64,000 nucleotides of DNA from assembly GCA_027309085.1 (NCBI GenBank), contig DAIDDL010000015.1, forward strand, positions 18,348 through 82,347. The letters are read 5' to 3'. A program made the position numbers and the translations under genes. The DNA is from Sulfobacillus sp. Lineage in GTDB: Bacteria > Bacillota > Sulfobacillia > Sulfobacillales > Sulfobacillaceae. The notes under the pieces were generated by a model. The model had not been told where the DNA came from. It made no database searches and saw nothing but the letters and a program-made list of their open reading frames with translations. Of the stretch, positions 21,939 to 29,529 are shown piece after piece (positions within the stretch are counted from its first letter, which is position 1; the number at the start of each line of letters is the position of its first letter).

Positions 21939-22364
21939 TTAATCGGCAACTTCCACGCCCATGCTGCGCGCCGTTCCCTCAATCATCCGCATTGCGGCTT
22001 CGATCGTGGTCGCGTTCAAGTCGGGCATTTTCGTCTCCGCAATCTGCCGCACCTGATCACGCGTCAGGGTGCCCACCTTTTGGGTATTGGGCGTGGCAGA
22101 TCCGCTTTCCAGACCCAGAGCCTTTTTAATCAAGATGGCTGCTGGCGGAGTTTTGGTCACAAAGGTAAAGGACCGGTCTTCATAGACAGTGATTTCCACA
22201 GGAATAATCAGGCCCACCTGTGCCTGGGTGCGTTCATTGTAATCTTTGACGAACGCCATGATATTCACGCCATGCTGCCCCAGCGCAGGCCCTACAGGCG
22301 GTGCGGGCGTCGCCTTGCCAGCTGGAATCTGCAGCTTGATCACCGCACTAACTTTCTTTGGCAC
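21939..22364 (-). CDS. rplK: 50S ribosomal protein L11
   Basis: 141 aa. [20 protein letters not shown] and the C-terminal RNA-binding domain with [15 protein letters not shown]11 binds the GTPase-associated rRNA and activates stringent factor. The thiopeptide-contact prolines in the N-terminal domain are present. Fifteen nt downstream of nusG. Confidence 0.97.
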   Translation of the reverse strand: MPKKVSAVIKLQIPAGKATPAPPVGPALGQHGVNIMAFVKDYNERTQAQVGLIIPVEITVYEDRSFTFVTKTPPAAILIKKALGLESGSATPNTQKVGTLTRDQVRQIAETKMPDLNATTIEAAMRMIEGTARSMGVEVAD

Positions 22365-22380
22365 GATTTCCCCTCATTTC

Positions 22381-22911
22381 TTACTCAATTTCGGCCACTT
22401 GGGCATAATCCACCTCAAGCGGGGTTTCTCGTCCAAACATCGAAACCGTCACGCGCACCTTGCCGCGGTCGGCCAAGACTTCTTCAATACGCCCAGAAAA
22501 TCCTTCGAAGGGCCCCTCGGTCACCGTAACCGCCTGGCCTACCGCCAAGTTGATCTTCGGCAATTCAGGCACTCCCGACAGGTCGCTCCCCAGAATCATG
22601 TGAATCTCATGCTCGAGCAAAGGAATCGGCCGAGTCCCTGAGCCCACAAATCCTGTAACCCCAGGCGTATTGCGGACGACATACCAAGAATCATCTGTCA
22701 TGATCATCTCCACCATGACATAGCCCGGAAAAACCTTTTTCTTCACGAGCTTCTTCTTGCCGTCTTTCACTTCAAGCTCTTCTTCCATGGGGACCATAAT
22801 CCGGAAGATTTTGTCCCCCATGTTCATGGATTCCACACGCTTCTCAAGGTTTGCCTTCACTTTGTTCTCATACCCCGAGTAGGTGTGTATCACGTACCAG
22901 CTTTTCTCCAC
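22381..22911 (-). CDS. nusG: Transcription antitermination/elongation factor NusG
   Basis: 176 aa. NGN domain (KSWYVIHTYSGYENKVKANL) followed by a C-terminal KOW domain with GPFEGFSGRIEEV. NusG binds the RNA polymerase clamp and couples to Rho or S10. Encoded between secE and rplK as in Bacillus. Confidence 0.97.
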   Translation of the reverse strand: MEKSWYVIHTYSGYENKVKANLEKRVESMNMGDKIFRIMVPMEEELEVKDGKKKLVKKKVFPGYVMVEMIMTDDSWYVVRNTPGVTGFVGSGTRPIPLLEHEIHMILGSDLSGVPELPKINLAVGQAVTVTEGPFEGFSGRIEEVLADRGKVRVTVSMFGRETPLEVDYAQVAEIE

Positions 22912-22933
22912 TGTACTAGCCGCCTTCCCTCAC

Positions 22934-22978
22934 AAAAAAATGCGCCAAGCCGGCGTCAGGGTAAGGCCTCCAAGGCGC
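22934..22978 (-). terminator. Terminator-like hairpin between secE and nusG
   Basis: Minus strand GCGCC (22978-22974) and GGCGC (22946-22942) can close a longer imperfect stem and are followed by A then seven T residues (22940-22934). It lies inside an operon, so it would attenuate nusG-rplKA if functional. Confidence 0.45.
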
Positions 22979-22983
22979 TTGTA

Positions 22984-23211
22984 CTAGCGAACGAAATGGT
23001 TCAGCCCCAGATTGAACAGGGCATCGAGCCCCATGATAATGAGCGCGACAAGTAAAGAAAAAGACACCACGAACCCTGTATACGACAAAGTCTGGCGCGG
23101 CGTGGGCCACACCACTTTTTTCAATTCAAACCGGACCTCGCGGAGATAGCGGCGGGACCGGTCAGCAGTCGATACGGTGGTTTTGCCCTTTGCTTCCATC
23201 ATTTTCCCCAT
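22984..23211 (-). CDS. secE: Preprotein translocase subunit SecE
   Basis: 75 aa, the short single-span form. A cytoplasmic amphipathic stretch YLREVRFELKKVVWPTPRQT, the SecE hallmark, precedes one transmembrane helix (about residues 46-66). SecE clamps the SecY channel. Located between rpmG and nusG. Confidence 0.96.
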   Translation of the reverse strand: MGKMMEAKGKTTVSTADRSRRYLREVRFELKKVVWPTPRQTLSYTGFVVSFSLLVALIIMGLDALFNLGLNHFVR

Positions 23212-23229
23212 TTCTGCGAGTCCGGAAAC

Positions 23230-23379
23230 CTATCGCGTTTCGCGATGAACAGTATGGGTCCGGCACCACCGACAGTATTTCCGGCGTTCCAGCCGATTGG
23301 GGTCATTCTTCTTGTTCTTGGTTGTCGTGTAATTGCGTCGTTTGCAATCTGAGCACGCCAATGTAATGATTGTACGCAT
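23230..23379 (-). CDS. rpmG: 50S ribosomal protein L33, zinc-binding
   Basis: 49 aa from ATG at 23379 with a GGAGGT ribosome-binding site. The longer upstream frame overlaps the promoter and is not used. CSDCK and CRWCRTHT supply the two CxxC pairs of the zinc-binding form. First gene of the rpmG-secE-nusG-rplK-rplA unit. Confidence 0.96.
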   Translation of the reverse strand: MRTIITLACSDCKRRNYTTTKNKKNDPNRLERRKYCRWCRTHTVHRETR

Positions 23380-23407
23380 GTCGTTTACCTCCCACTCATG
23401 CGGAAGG

Positions 23408-23436
23408 ATTTTATCATACTTGCGGGAACGTGTCAA
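23408..23436 (-). promoter_or_regulatory. rpmG-secE-nusG-rplKA promoter
   Basis: TTGACA (23436-23431), 17-nt spacer, TAAAAT (23413-23408) on the minus strand. Both boxes equal those of the str promoter. The predicted start near 23402 leaves a leader of about 23 nt with GGAGGT before rpmG. Confidence 0.85.
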
Positions 23437-23741
23437 CGGCTGCACCAGTGTGCCCTCAGGTCCGCTCAACACGGGCCACAGGCGCAACAAGCGACTGCAC
23501 TCCCGCAAGGAACACTTGCTCGGGCATGCTGCCGGTAATCGTTCCGTAAGTCAGGTGCACTGGAGATGTGCCGAAACTCTAGCCCGAACAGTTTGCAAGC
23601 GCCGCCCGGACCCTTGCTATGTCCATTCACGCCGCGCACCGGCCCGATGATCTTTGTGGAACCCACTAACAAAGGGACTTCAGCTGCCAATAGCGTCCTT
23701 GGCCATAAGAACGCATTTCACCACAACATGCTGGCCCGTTC
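23437..23741. other. Intergenic stretch without a recognised gene
   Basis: About 300 nt between the rpmG promoter (minus) and the promoter at 23742 (plus). I see no coding frame or stable repeat that I can support. Confidence 0.5.
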
Positions 23742-23770
23742 ATGACATTCCTCGAATGGTGGCATACAAT
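23742..23770 (+). promoter_or_regulatory. Promoter of the 119-aa membrane protein gene
   Basis: ATGACA (23742-23747), 17-nt spacer, TACAAT (23765-23770). Predicted start near 23777 gives a leader of about 60 nt. Confidence 0.7.
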
Positions 23771-23838
23771 GAGGTGACAGGCAGCATTTTGGCGATTCAG
23801 GCGCAAGCTATCAGGCCTGCAGAAGGACTGGTGAAACT

Positions 23839-24198
23839 ATGCCTCTAAGTTCCGATGACCTGCGGGTCTTTCTCCATTCCGCCCGGGACCTTGGCCCGGA
23901 ATATGATGACGAGTGGATCGAGCAAGTGACAGCCGCCATCCAGAGAGCCGACACCGATGCGGGACTGTCTGCTTTTTCGCGCCTCTCTCCCGCGCAAAAG
24001 CGCCGGTGGCTGCGCCAAGCGCGCCGCATCGCCCGAAAACCCCACCCTCTCGCCCTGTGGCTGGCCGTATTCGCCTTGATGGGCATTTCCATTCCCCTGC
24101 TTGCCATAGGTGGGATGTTCGGCCAGCTGCCAGGAATGCTCGCCGTGCTCAGCATAGACGCGCTGGCATTAGCCACCTTGTGGTGGATTGGCCGGTAG
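23839..24198 (+). CDS. Small membrane protein of unknown function
   Basis: 119 aa, not recognised. The first 65 residues are hydrophilic and charged (LHSARDLGPEYDDEW, SPAQKRRWLRQARRI). Two hydrophobic spans follow (about residues 70-90 and 95-117), suggesting a cytoplasmic N-terminal domain on a two-helix anchor. It has its own promoter and is followed by a 16-bp terminator hairpin, which supports a real single-gene unit. Confidence 0.7.
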   Translation: MPLSSDDLRVFLHSARDLGPEYDDEWIEQVTAAIQRADTDAGLSAFSRLSPAQKRRWLRQARRIARKPHPLALWLAVFALMGISIPLLAIGGMFGQLPGMLAVLSIDALALATLWWIGR

Positions 24199-24213
24199 CC
24201 GCTTAGACGCGGC

Positions 24214-24253
24214 AAGGGAGCCGGAGTGCGCATGCCAGCACTCCGGCTCCCTT
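24214..24253. terminator. Bidirectional terminator
   Basis: Perfect 16-bp arms AAGGGAGCCGGAGTGC / GCACTCCGGCTCCCTT with an 8-nt loop lie between the convergent 119-aa gene and cbbX. Confidence 0.85.
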
Positions 24254-24281
24254 GGGAAAACGCCGCATCAAGAGTTTCTCG

Positions 24282-25208
24282 TTAACCCAGAGCTGGATCC
24301 TGGTCTGGGACTCCCTGGCTGAATACGCGGCTCGCCAGAATATCTTCTGGCTGGATCGTGATCAGGTCTTCCTTCTGGACCCGGCCGCCCTTGGCAAACA
24401 AGCGGTTGGCCTGCCGCAGGCGCGCGCGGTCCAGAGCATTGCGGATACTGCGCGCATTCGCGAAGTTGGGCATGGCCATGCGCTTTTCCAGATAGGCGCG
24501 AAACGCCGTGCGGGCATCCGGACTCAGCCTGTAGTGCTGGTCTTCGAGCATCAGCTCGGCTATCAGCAGCAACTCATCCGCCGAGTAGTCAGGAAAGTCG
24601 ATATGATGGGCAATCCGCGAGCGCATGCCGGGATTAGACTTGAAGAACCGGTCCATGCGGTCTTTATATCCGGCAAGGATGACGACAAGATCATCGCGCT
24701 GATTTTCCATAATTTGCAGGAGGATCTCTATAGTCTCCTGGCCGTAGTCGCGCTCATTTTCTTCCCGGTAGAGATAATAGGCTTCGTCAATAAAGAGCAC
24801 CCCGCCCATGGCCCGCTTCAGCACTTCTTTGGTTTTCGGCGCGGTGTGCCCGATATACTGGCCCACCAAATCATCGCGCGTGACCGCTACCATGTGGCCT
24901 TTGCGCACATAGCCCAGCCGGTGGAGAATTTCCGCCATCCGCATCGCCACCGTCGTCTTGCCGGTGCCGGGGTTGCCGGTAAACGACATGTGCAAGGACG
25001 GGGTCTGCGATGACAGTTCGAGTTGGCGGCGCATCTTATCCACTAGCAGCAAGGCCGCAATCTCCCGTATCCGGGTCTTCACGGGGACCAGTCCCACCAA
25101 TTCCCGGTCAAGCTGGCCCAAAATATCCAGGACTTTCGTTTCCCCCAGAACCGTGTCGAAGTCTAGGGCTGCCGTCTCTAAATTGTTTTCCGCATGAGAT
25201 TCCATCAC
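24282..25208 (-). CDS. cbbX: CbbX-type AAA+ Rubisco activase
   Basis: 308 aa. Walker A ([11 protein letters not shown]), Walker B ([13 protein letters not shown]), and characteristic [20 protein letters not shown] plus [16 protein letters not shown] place it in the CbbX branch of AAA+ ATPases. These remodel inhibited red-type form I Rubisco using ATP. Rubisco genes are not in the window. It is encoded 45 nt downstream of rpe, another Calvin-cycle enzyme, probably in one operon. Start is GTG at 25208 or ATG at 25205. The related sporulation protein SpoVK is the main alternative, but the motifs favour CbbX. Confidence 0.85.
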   Translation of the reverse strand: MMESHAENNLETAALDFDTVLGETKVLDILGQLDRELVGLVPVKTRIREIAALLLVDKMRRQLELSSQTPSLHMSFTGNPGTGKTTVAMRMAEILHRLGYVRKGHMVAVTRDDLVGQYIGHTAPKTKEVLKRAMGGVLFIDEAYYLYREENERDYGQETIEILLQIMENQRDDLVVILAGYKDRMDRFFKSNPGMRSRIAHHIDFPDYSADELLLIAELMLEDQHYRLSPDARTAFRAYLEKRMAMPNFANARSIRNALDRARLRQANRLFAKGGRVQKEDLITIQPEDILASRVFSQGVPDQDPALG

Positions 25209-25253
25209 TATTGCGCATCCTCAGGCGTTTACCGCCCTAGACGCTCCCTCCCC

Positions 25254-25964
25254 TCAGATTCCTGTATGCAAACCAGTCTGCGCCCCGCGTGCCTGCAGGC
25301 CGTCGTGCGCTCGCTGCTGAATGGTCTGGATGGCTGACAGCCGGTCAGTTTTCCCGAAAATCGCGCTGCCCACCACTAAAATATCGGCTCCCGCCCGGGT
25401 GACCTCAAAAGCCGTGTCCGGGTTGATGCCTCCGTCCACTTCAATCGCAATGTCCGGATATCCTGCTGCGTCCAATTTCATACGCAGTGCTTGCACCTTA
25501 TCCGCCATGGCCGGGATATACCGCTGGCCGCCGAACCCGGGGTTCACTGTCATGATGAGCACATAGTCCAGGTCTTTAAGCACATAATCAACAGCGCTCA
25601 AGGGCGTGGAAGGCGTTAGCGCCAGTCCCGCCATCTTGCCCGCGCTGCGGATCATGTCCAGCGCGCGCTGAACATGCGGGGTGGATTCATAGTGCACCGA
25701 GATGCTGTCCGCTCCAGCCTGAAGAAAATCCGGAATGTATTGTTCGGGGCGGACGATCATCAGGTGCACGTCGAGATGCGCAGATGTTTGCGGGCGCAGG
25801 GACTGGACGATAACGGGCCCCATAGTAATGTTAGGCACGAACTGTCCGTCCATGACGTCGATATGAATCCAGTCAGCCCCTCCCGCTAGGACGTCATTCA
25901 CTTCAGATCCCAGCCGGGAAAAATCTGCAGATAAAATTGATGGAGCGATTAAAGTCGGTTTCAT
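25254..25964 (-). CDS. rpe: Ribulose-phosphate 3-epimerase
   Basis: 236 aa TIM barrel that interconverts ribulose 5-phosphate and xylulose 5-phosphate in the pentose phosphate and Calvin cycles. Visible motifs are APSILSADFSRLG, the metal-binding HIDVMDGQFVPN, and MTVNPGFGGQ. The ATG at 25964 fits the family N terminus, though no good ribosome-binding site sits directly before it. A 19-codon frame upstream ends in an ATGA overlap and may couple translation. Shares a promoter with cbbX. Confidence 0.93.
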   Translation of the reverse strand: MKPTLIAPSILSADFSRLGSEVNDVLAGGADWIHIDVMDGQFVPNITMGPVIVQSLRPQTSAHLDVHLMIVRPEQYIPDFLQAGADSISVHYESTPHVQRALDMIRSAGKMAGLALTPSTPLSAVDYVLKDLDYVLIMTVNPGFGGQRYIPAMADKVQALRMKLDAAGYPDIAIEVDGGINPDTAFEVTRAGADILVVGSAIFGKTDRLSAIQTIQQRAHDGLQARGAQTGLHTGI

Positions 25965-26020
25965 CCAGTTTCGCGGGAAAGCCCGGCATCCATGCCGGGG
26001 AGGGATAGCGCCTCTCCCAC
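25961..26020 (-). CDS. Possible 19-aa leader peptide overlapping rpe
   Basis: GTG at 26020 next to an AAAGGAGGA sequence opens a frame of 19 codons (VGEALSLPGMDAGLSRETG). Its TGA overlaps the rpe start as ATGA. The ribosome-binding site is very close to the GTG, so translation is uncertain. A CCCGGCAT / ATGCCGGG inverted repeat lies within it. Confidence 0.35.
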   Translation of the reverse strand: MGEALSLPGMDAGLSRETG

Positions 26021-26166
26021 TCCTCCTTTTCCCAATGCTATCGTTGCTTACGAATATGCACATCCGCCCAACGTCTGGATATTTAGCCGTAGGCGCCGGG
26101 GTTTTGCCCCGCAGTCACTCACCATATCCCCTAAATTCAATCGCGGGGTCAACCTTGTGAATTTTC
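26004..26166 (-). promoter_or_regulatory. Long structured leader of rpe-cbbX
   Basis: Between the predicted start (about 26167) and rpe lie about 200 nt. On the minus strand GGATAT (26129-26124) can pair with ATATCC (26082-26077), enclosing GGGGCAAAACCCC. GATAGC (26042-26037) can pair with GCTATC (26009-26004), enclosing the AGGAGG. No known riboswitch class was recognised. Confidence 0.4.
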
Positions 26167-26172
26167 TCACTA

Positions 26173-26201
26173 ATTATCGGTTACTCCTTTTCCGGTGTCA
26201 A
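26173..26201 (-). promoter_or_regulatory. rpe-cbbX promoter
   Basis: TTGACA (26201-26196), 17-nt spacer, GATAAT (26178-26173) on the minus strand, about 210 nt before rpe. Confidence 0.75.
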
Positions 26202-26345
26202 GCGTGTTCCGGGCCAATGAGCGCCATGCCGCCTTGAATTTCAGGAATTTTTGCCTCACTGGACGCGGGAGCGCAGTCTACCCCGGGCGGCTGCCACATA
26301 AATTGACCGTAACGAAGGGATGTCTATCAACGAAGGAGAATCTCC

Positions 26346-26726
26346 GTGCGTGTTCTTCAACATCTGCACCCCGCCATCATTCACTTTCCCATTGTTCTCT
26401 TCTTGCTGACAGCTACGGCCCGGATATTCAGCAAAACCATCCCGGCCGCTTTAATCCAGCTAGGGCTGCTGCTCAGCATTGCCACAGGCTTTTTAGCCAT
26501 TGGCACCGGGCTTTTGGCAGCGTCCCCCCTAATCTGGTCGGCGGCACCCCCGGTGCTGCGCTGGCACATCGCTTTTGCCGTCAGCTGGTGGCTCATGGCC
26601 TGTTACCTCTATTTTGACTTTGACCGCGATACCCTGCCCTCTCTGCTCCTGTGGCTCGCCGCCACCTTGGCGGTTCTGGGGGCCAGCACACTCGGCGGCA
26701 CCATGGTGCACGGCTTTCCTCTATGA
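26346..26726 (+). CDS. DUF2231-like membrane protein
   Basis: 126 aa, GTG start after a GAAGGAG ribosome-binding site. The N-terminal LHPAIIHFPIVLF (HPxxxHFP) pattern and four predicted membrane helices match DUF2231 proteins, whose biochemical role is unknown. Histidines near the membrane face could bind haem or metal, but this is inference. It converges with the next gene, 12 nt apart. Confidence 0.75.
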   Translation: MRVLQHLHPAIIHFPIVLFLLTATARIFSKTIPAALIQLGLLLSIATGFLAIGTGLLAASPLIWSAAPPVLRWHIAFAVSWWLMACYLYFDFDRDTLPSLLLWLAATLAVLGASTLGGTMVHGFPL

Positions 26727-26738
26727 CGGGTTCTGCGG

Positions 26739-27092
26739 TCAATGCGCTTTCTGATATGCCCATCCCCACAACGCGTCGGTGGCTCCCACAATCACACCAA
26801 TGGCAATCGAGTCAAACACATAGGCAAACGTATGCACAATAGGATAGACGTAATGCGTGAAGTAAATGCTGACAATAGTAGTGGTCACAATGAATCCCAC
26901 AAATCCCCGTCCTGGCGGTGAAATGTAGCCCCCGAATACTTCATCAGCCAAGTACCCGATCCCTGCCACAAGCGCCGCGATGAGCAAAGCCTCCGCAAGG
27001 CTGATTGCAGGGAAGAGGCTTAAGGTATAGCGAAAAATTTCCAGCAGCAGCAATGTCATTACAAACCGCGAAATGGCGCCCTTCCAGTTCAC
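26739..27092 (-). CDS. Four-helix membrane protein of unknown function
   Basis: 117 aa from a GTG preceded by GGGGAGGG. Four hydrophobic spans are visible, with ALVAGIGYLADEVFGGYISP between the second and third. The pattern vaguely resembles DUF2512 (YndM-like) proteins but I do not claim membership. No neighbour indicates a role. Confidence 0.65.
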   Translation of the reverse strand: MNWKGAISRFVMTLLLLEIFRYTLSLFPAISLAEALLIAALVAGIGYLADEVFGGYISPPGRGFVGFIVTTTIVSIYFTHYVYPIVHTFAYVFDSIAIGVIVGATDALWGWAYQKAH

Positions 27093-27240
27093 AGGTATCC
27101 CTCCCCAATGCTTTCGTCCTGGCTAGTGTGAGTTGGTACCGTGTTCTTTATCCCGGCCATTTCGGGAGTATAGGTAAAATTTTTACGGACACGATAGGCA
27201 AGACAGGATCGGTCGCCAGGATCCGGCTTTTCTTTTTGCA

Positions 27241-27272
27241 CCGTCTCCCTTAGCCATGCGCTGGGGAGACGG
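27241..27272. repeat. 9-bp inverted repeat before the cytochrome c gene
   Basis: CCGTCTCCC (27241-27249) and GGGAGACGG (27264-27272) form a hairpin about 10 nt before the AAGGAGGT ribosome-binding site. It could regulate translation or transcription; no T-tract follows. Confidence 0.5.
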
Positions 27273-27297
27273 CAGATATTTAAGGAGGTCGTTCACT

Positions 27298-27780
27298 TTG
27301 GCAGGTAAAAAGCTTTGGGGAGCCACAGCTCTTTTAGTCACGGTCATTGCAGCCGGCTGCGGCCTGTACGGAGCCGGGGGACCCAACAACACTCTGCCGC
27401 GCGGGAAAGAAGGCCAGCAGCCGCAGGGGGTCAGCGACGTCAATAATACCCAGAATCCCGCGCTTGAGCACGCCACCAACCGGAGCCGGTTCAAGAAAGT
27501 CGCGGCGGAAAGCCGAACCCCGGCGCCGGCTCCCGTCTTGAAGGCAGGCTCCGTAGTCTTTCAAAAGGACTGCGCGTCGTGTCATGGGAGCCAGGGCGTT
27601 GGCACTAGCGGCGCCCCCAGGCTGGCCGCCCCGAGCGGTGTGCCCTCCGGGTTTGACACAGAGGCGCGGCTGAAAACTTTTATTGCGCTGCACATGCCGG
27701 CAGACCACCCGGGAAGCCTGAGCTCCAAAGACGCCAGCAGCGTCTCCCAATACGTCTGGCATATTGCCAAAGGCAAGTAA
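27298..27780 (+). CDS. Lipoprotein mono-haem cytochrome c
   Basis: 160 aa from the TTG at 27298, which is served by a strong AAGGAGGT; an ATG at 27256 is upstream of that site and less likely. A signal sequence ends in a lipobox (VIAAGC, Cys21). A low-complexity linker follows, then a c-type haem site CASCH (about residues 92-96) and a likely axial Met in LHMPADHPG. It would be a membrane-anchored extracytoplasmic electron carrier. The neighbouring oxidase operon is convergent and a plausible acceptor. Confidence 0.85.
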   Translation: MAGKKLWGATALLVTVIAAGCGLYGAGGPNNTLPRGKEGQQPQGVSDVNNTQNPALEHATNRSRFKKVAAESRTPAPAPVLKAGSVVFQKDCASCHGSQGVGTSGAPRLAAPSGVPSGFDTEARLKTFIALHMPADHPGSLSSKDASSVSQYVWHIAKGK

Positions 27781-27790
27781 GAATTGGATA

Positions 27791-27833
27791 GGAAACCGCC
27801 TGCCAGGCGATCTGGGCCTGGCAGGCGGTTTCC
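27791..27833. terminator. Bidirectional terminator
   Basis: Perfect 18-bp arms starting GGAAACCGCCTGCCAGGC with a 7-nt loop lie between the convergent cytochrome c and oxidase-operon genes. Confidence 0.88.
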
Positions 27834-27845
27834 GACTAGCTGCCC

Positions 27846-28682
27846 TCAATGCAGATGATAGCACGCCAGACAGACAAACACTGCACCCATGTAGACCAGT
27901 GAGACGGCCCTCTGCCACCGCAGGGCGGGCCTCCCGCACCGGCTTAGCGCCGTCAAACTCAGTCCCGTGGCGGCAAGGTACAAAATCCCGAGGCCAAAAG
28001 CCCACGCCAAATACGACGGCGCCAGCCCATCCGTATAGAAAGGCACGAGAGCCAGCAGCGCTGCCAGTTCCGCCCACAGCAAAGCCCGGGTCTTCAACTT
28101 TTCGTCTGCATCAGGATAAGATGTCTGAATCCCTTGTGAATGCTCTGTGTGCACCAGGAAATGCACGGCGCTGGCGTGCGCCACGGACCATGCCAGCGCA
28201 ATAGACACCATGACCGCAACCTCTTGCAGCCCAAAGCCATGGGGGCTCAGGCTGGCCCCAACGGCTGGACTGACCGCTGCGGCCACGGCCATGAACTCCA
28301 AAGCTGGGAGGCGCCTGGTCAGCGTGCGCAGCACCGTCACCAGCCACACCGCATCAAAGGCGCCCAAGCTAAGATGCGCAGTGTTGTAGCTGGCCTGGCC
28401 CAACCAGTGAAAGGCGGCAAACTGAAGGCCGAGAGCCCACACCATCCGCAGGAAAGAGGGTAGGCCGGATATCAGAGCCATGCTCCACAAAGACAATCCC
28501 CACCCTAAACTAGCGGCCCCCATAACCCCCCACCCCGGCCCGCCCTGATTGGAGGCGACCAGCGCGCTGACACTGGTCGTCATCAGCACCCCGACGAGGA
28601 CTGCTGATGGCTCTTGCATTCCTGTTTTGTCGGGCCAGACAGGCCACAGCCTGGTGTTTGCCGCTTGGCTGCCGCGCAGCAT
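27846..28682 (-). CDS. Polytopic membrane protein at the end of the oxidase operon
   Basis: 278 aa with about eight or nine hydrophobic spans. It contains HSLGAFDAVW-like and HASAVHFLVHTEHSQG segments (read as LSLGAFDAVW and VAHASAVHFLVHTEH), so several histidines lie in or near helices. Not recognised. Its ATG shares one base with the stop of the preceding 68-aa gene (TAATG), so the two are probably translated together. The position suggests oxidase assembly or membrane-complex function, which is inference only. Confidence 0.7.
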   Translation of the reverse strand: MLRGSQAANTRLWPVWPDKTGMQEPSAVLVGVLMTTSVSALVASNQGGPGWGVMGAASLGWGLSLWSMALISGLPSFLRMVWALGLQFAAFHWLGQASYNTAHLSLGAFDAVWLVTVLRTLTRRLPALEFMAVAAAVSPAVGASLSPHGFGLQEVAVMVSIALAWSVAHASAVHFLVHTEHSQGIQTSYPDADEKLKTRALLWAELAALLALVPFYTDGLAPSYLAWAFGLGILYLAATGLSLTALSRCGRPALRWQRAVSLVYMGAVFVCLACYHLH

Positions 28683-28888
28683 TACGTCCGCCGCAACCGT
28701 GACGGGTCTTTGGGCGGTTCGGGCTTGGGATCGTCATATTCTTCGTCCACCCGCAGCGCCACTTTGCGAAATGCCAGCAGCAGCACCGTCATCACAACGA
28801 TTTGAAACATCCACCAAAACGGGTCCCACCAGTGCGCCATCCCCGGGCTGAAAGGAATGCGCACCGGCAATTGGGGAAAAAATCCCAT
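28682..28888 (-). CDS. Small single-span membrane protein of the oxidase operon
   Basis: 68 aa. The N-terminal 25 residues are Pro/Trp-rich (HWWDPFWWMF), one hydrophobic helix spans about residues 27-45, and a charged tail follows (DEEYDDPKPEPPKDPSRL). Its size and location after a subunit III gene suggest a small subunit IV-like oxidase component. No family was recognised. Confidence 0.65.
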   Translation of the reverse strand: MGFFPQLPVRIPFSPGMAHWWDPFWWMFQIVVMTVLLLAFRKVALRVDEEYDDPKPEPPKDPSRLRRT

Positions 28889-28959
28889 ATTCTCATCCCT
28901 CCTGAAGGACCGTGGGCCGGTCCTAAAATTCCCGCTCCCTCAAAATGCCGGCTGCTTGC

Positions 28960-29505
28960 CTAGATCCAGTAAAGAAAGAGGTACGACAGCAGTCCCGCTA
29001 CCATCTGAAAGATCCAGAAGTATTCAGCGGCTTCTGCATCCCAGTGGAAATTGGCGGTAAACTGCACCCGCGCCGCGCGCACGCTGATAGCCAGCAGCAC
29101 AAAGACGCCAATCAGCTCATAGAAGCCGGACACCCCGGTGAGGGTATAGTACACTTCGCCGTAGCGCGTGCCCGGAGGAATGAAGCGCGTGCCCCACTGG
29201 TACGCCAGCACTACGAGCTGAGCGGCCCCGGCCACGGCAGCGCGCCGGAACCCCTGCACCATGTCCGTCAGGCGCCCCTGCCGGATTGCCTGCAGCGCCC
29301 GCCATGCCATATATCCCGACACGAGCGCCAGTAACGCTTCCGCAGAACCGAGCCACTTGTCCACTACCCGGCTCACGTAATATCCGTCAAACATGTACCA
29401 GTCGGAAAAGAGCAAAATAAACGGCACCGACTGGCTCACCAGAAAGATCCGAAATCCCCAGCGGTAGGCGGCGATTTCTCTGTCCTTGGCATAGGTTACG
29501 GCCAT
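28960..29505 (-). CDS. Cytochrome c oxidase subunit III-like protein
   Basis: 181 aa with five predicted membrane helices. The region FYELIGVFVLLAISVRAAR and the final HWDAEAAEYFWIFQMVAGLL resemble subunit III of haem-copper oxidases. Subunit III stabilises the catalytic core. It begins 24 nt after the subunit I gene, in the normal oxidase order. Confidence 0.8.
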   Translation of the reverse strand: MAVTYAKDREIAAYRWGFRIFLVSQSVPFILLFSDWYMFDGYYVSRVVDKWLGSAEALLALVSGYMAWRALQAIRQGRLTDMVQGFRRAAVAGAAQLVVLAYQWGTRFIPPGTRYGEVYYTLTGVSGFYELIGVFVLLAISVRAARVQFTANFHWDAEAAEYFWIFQMVAGLLSYLFLYWI

Positions 29506-29529
29506 TAGTCTTCTCCTTTTTGTCTGTGA

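Noticed and set aside
25965..26166. Known riboswitch class upstream of rpe
   Set aside because: Compared by eye with fluoride, ZTP, c-di-GMP, c-di-AMP, TPP, Moco, glycine and SAM-type cores; none matched.
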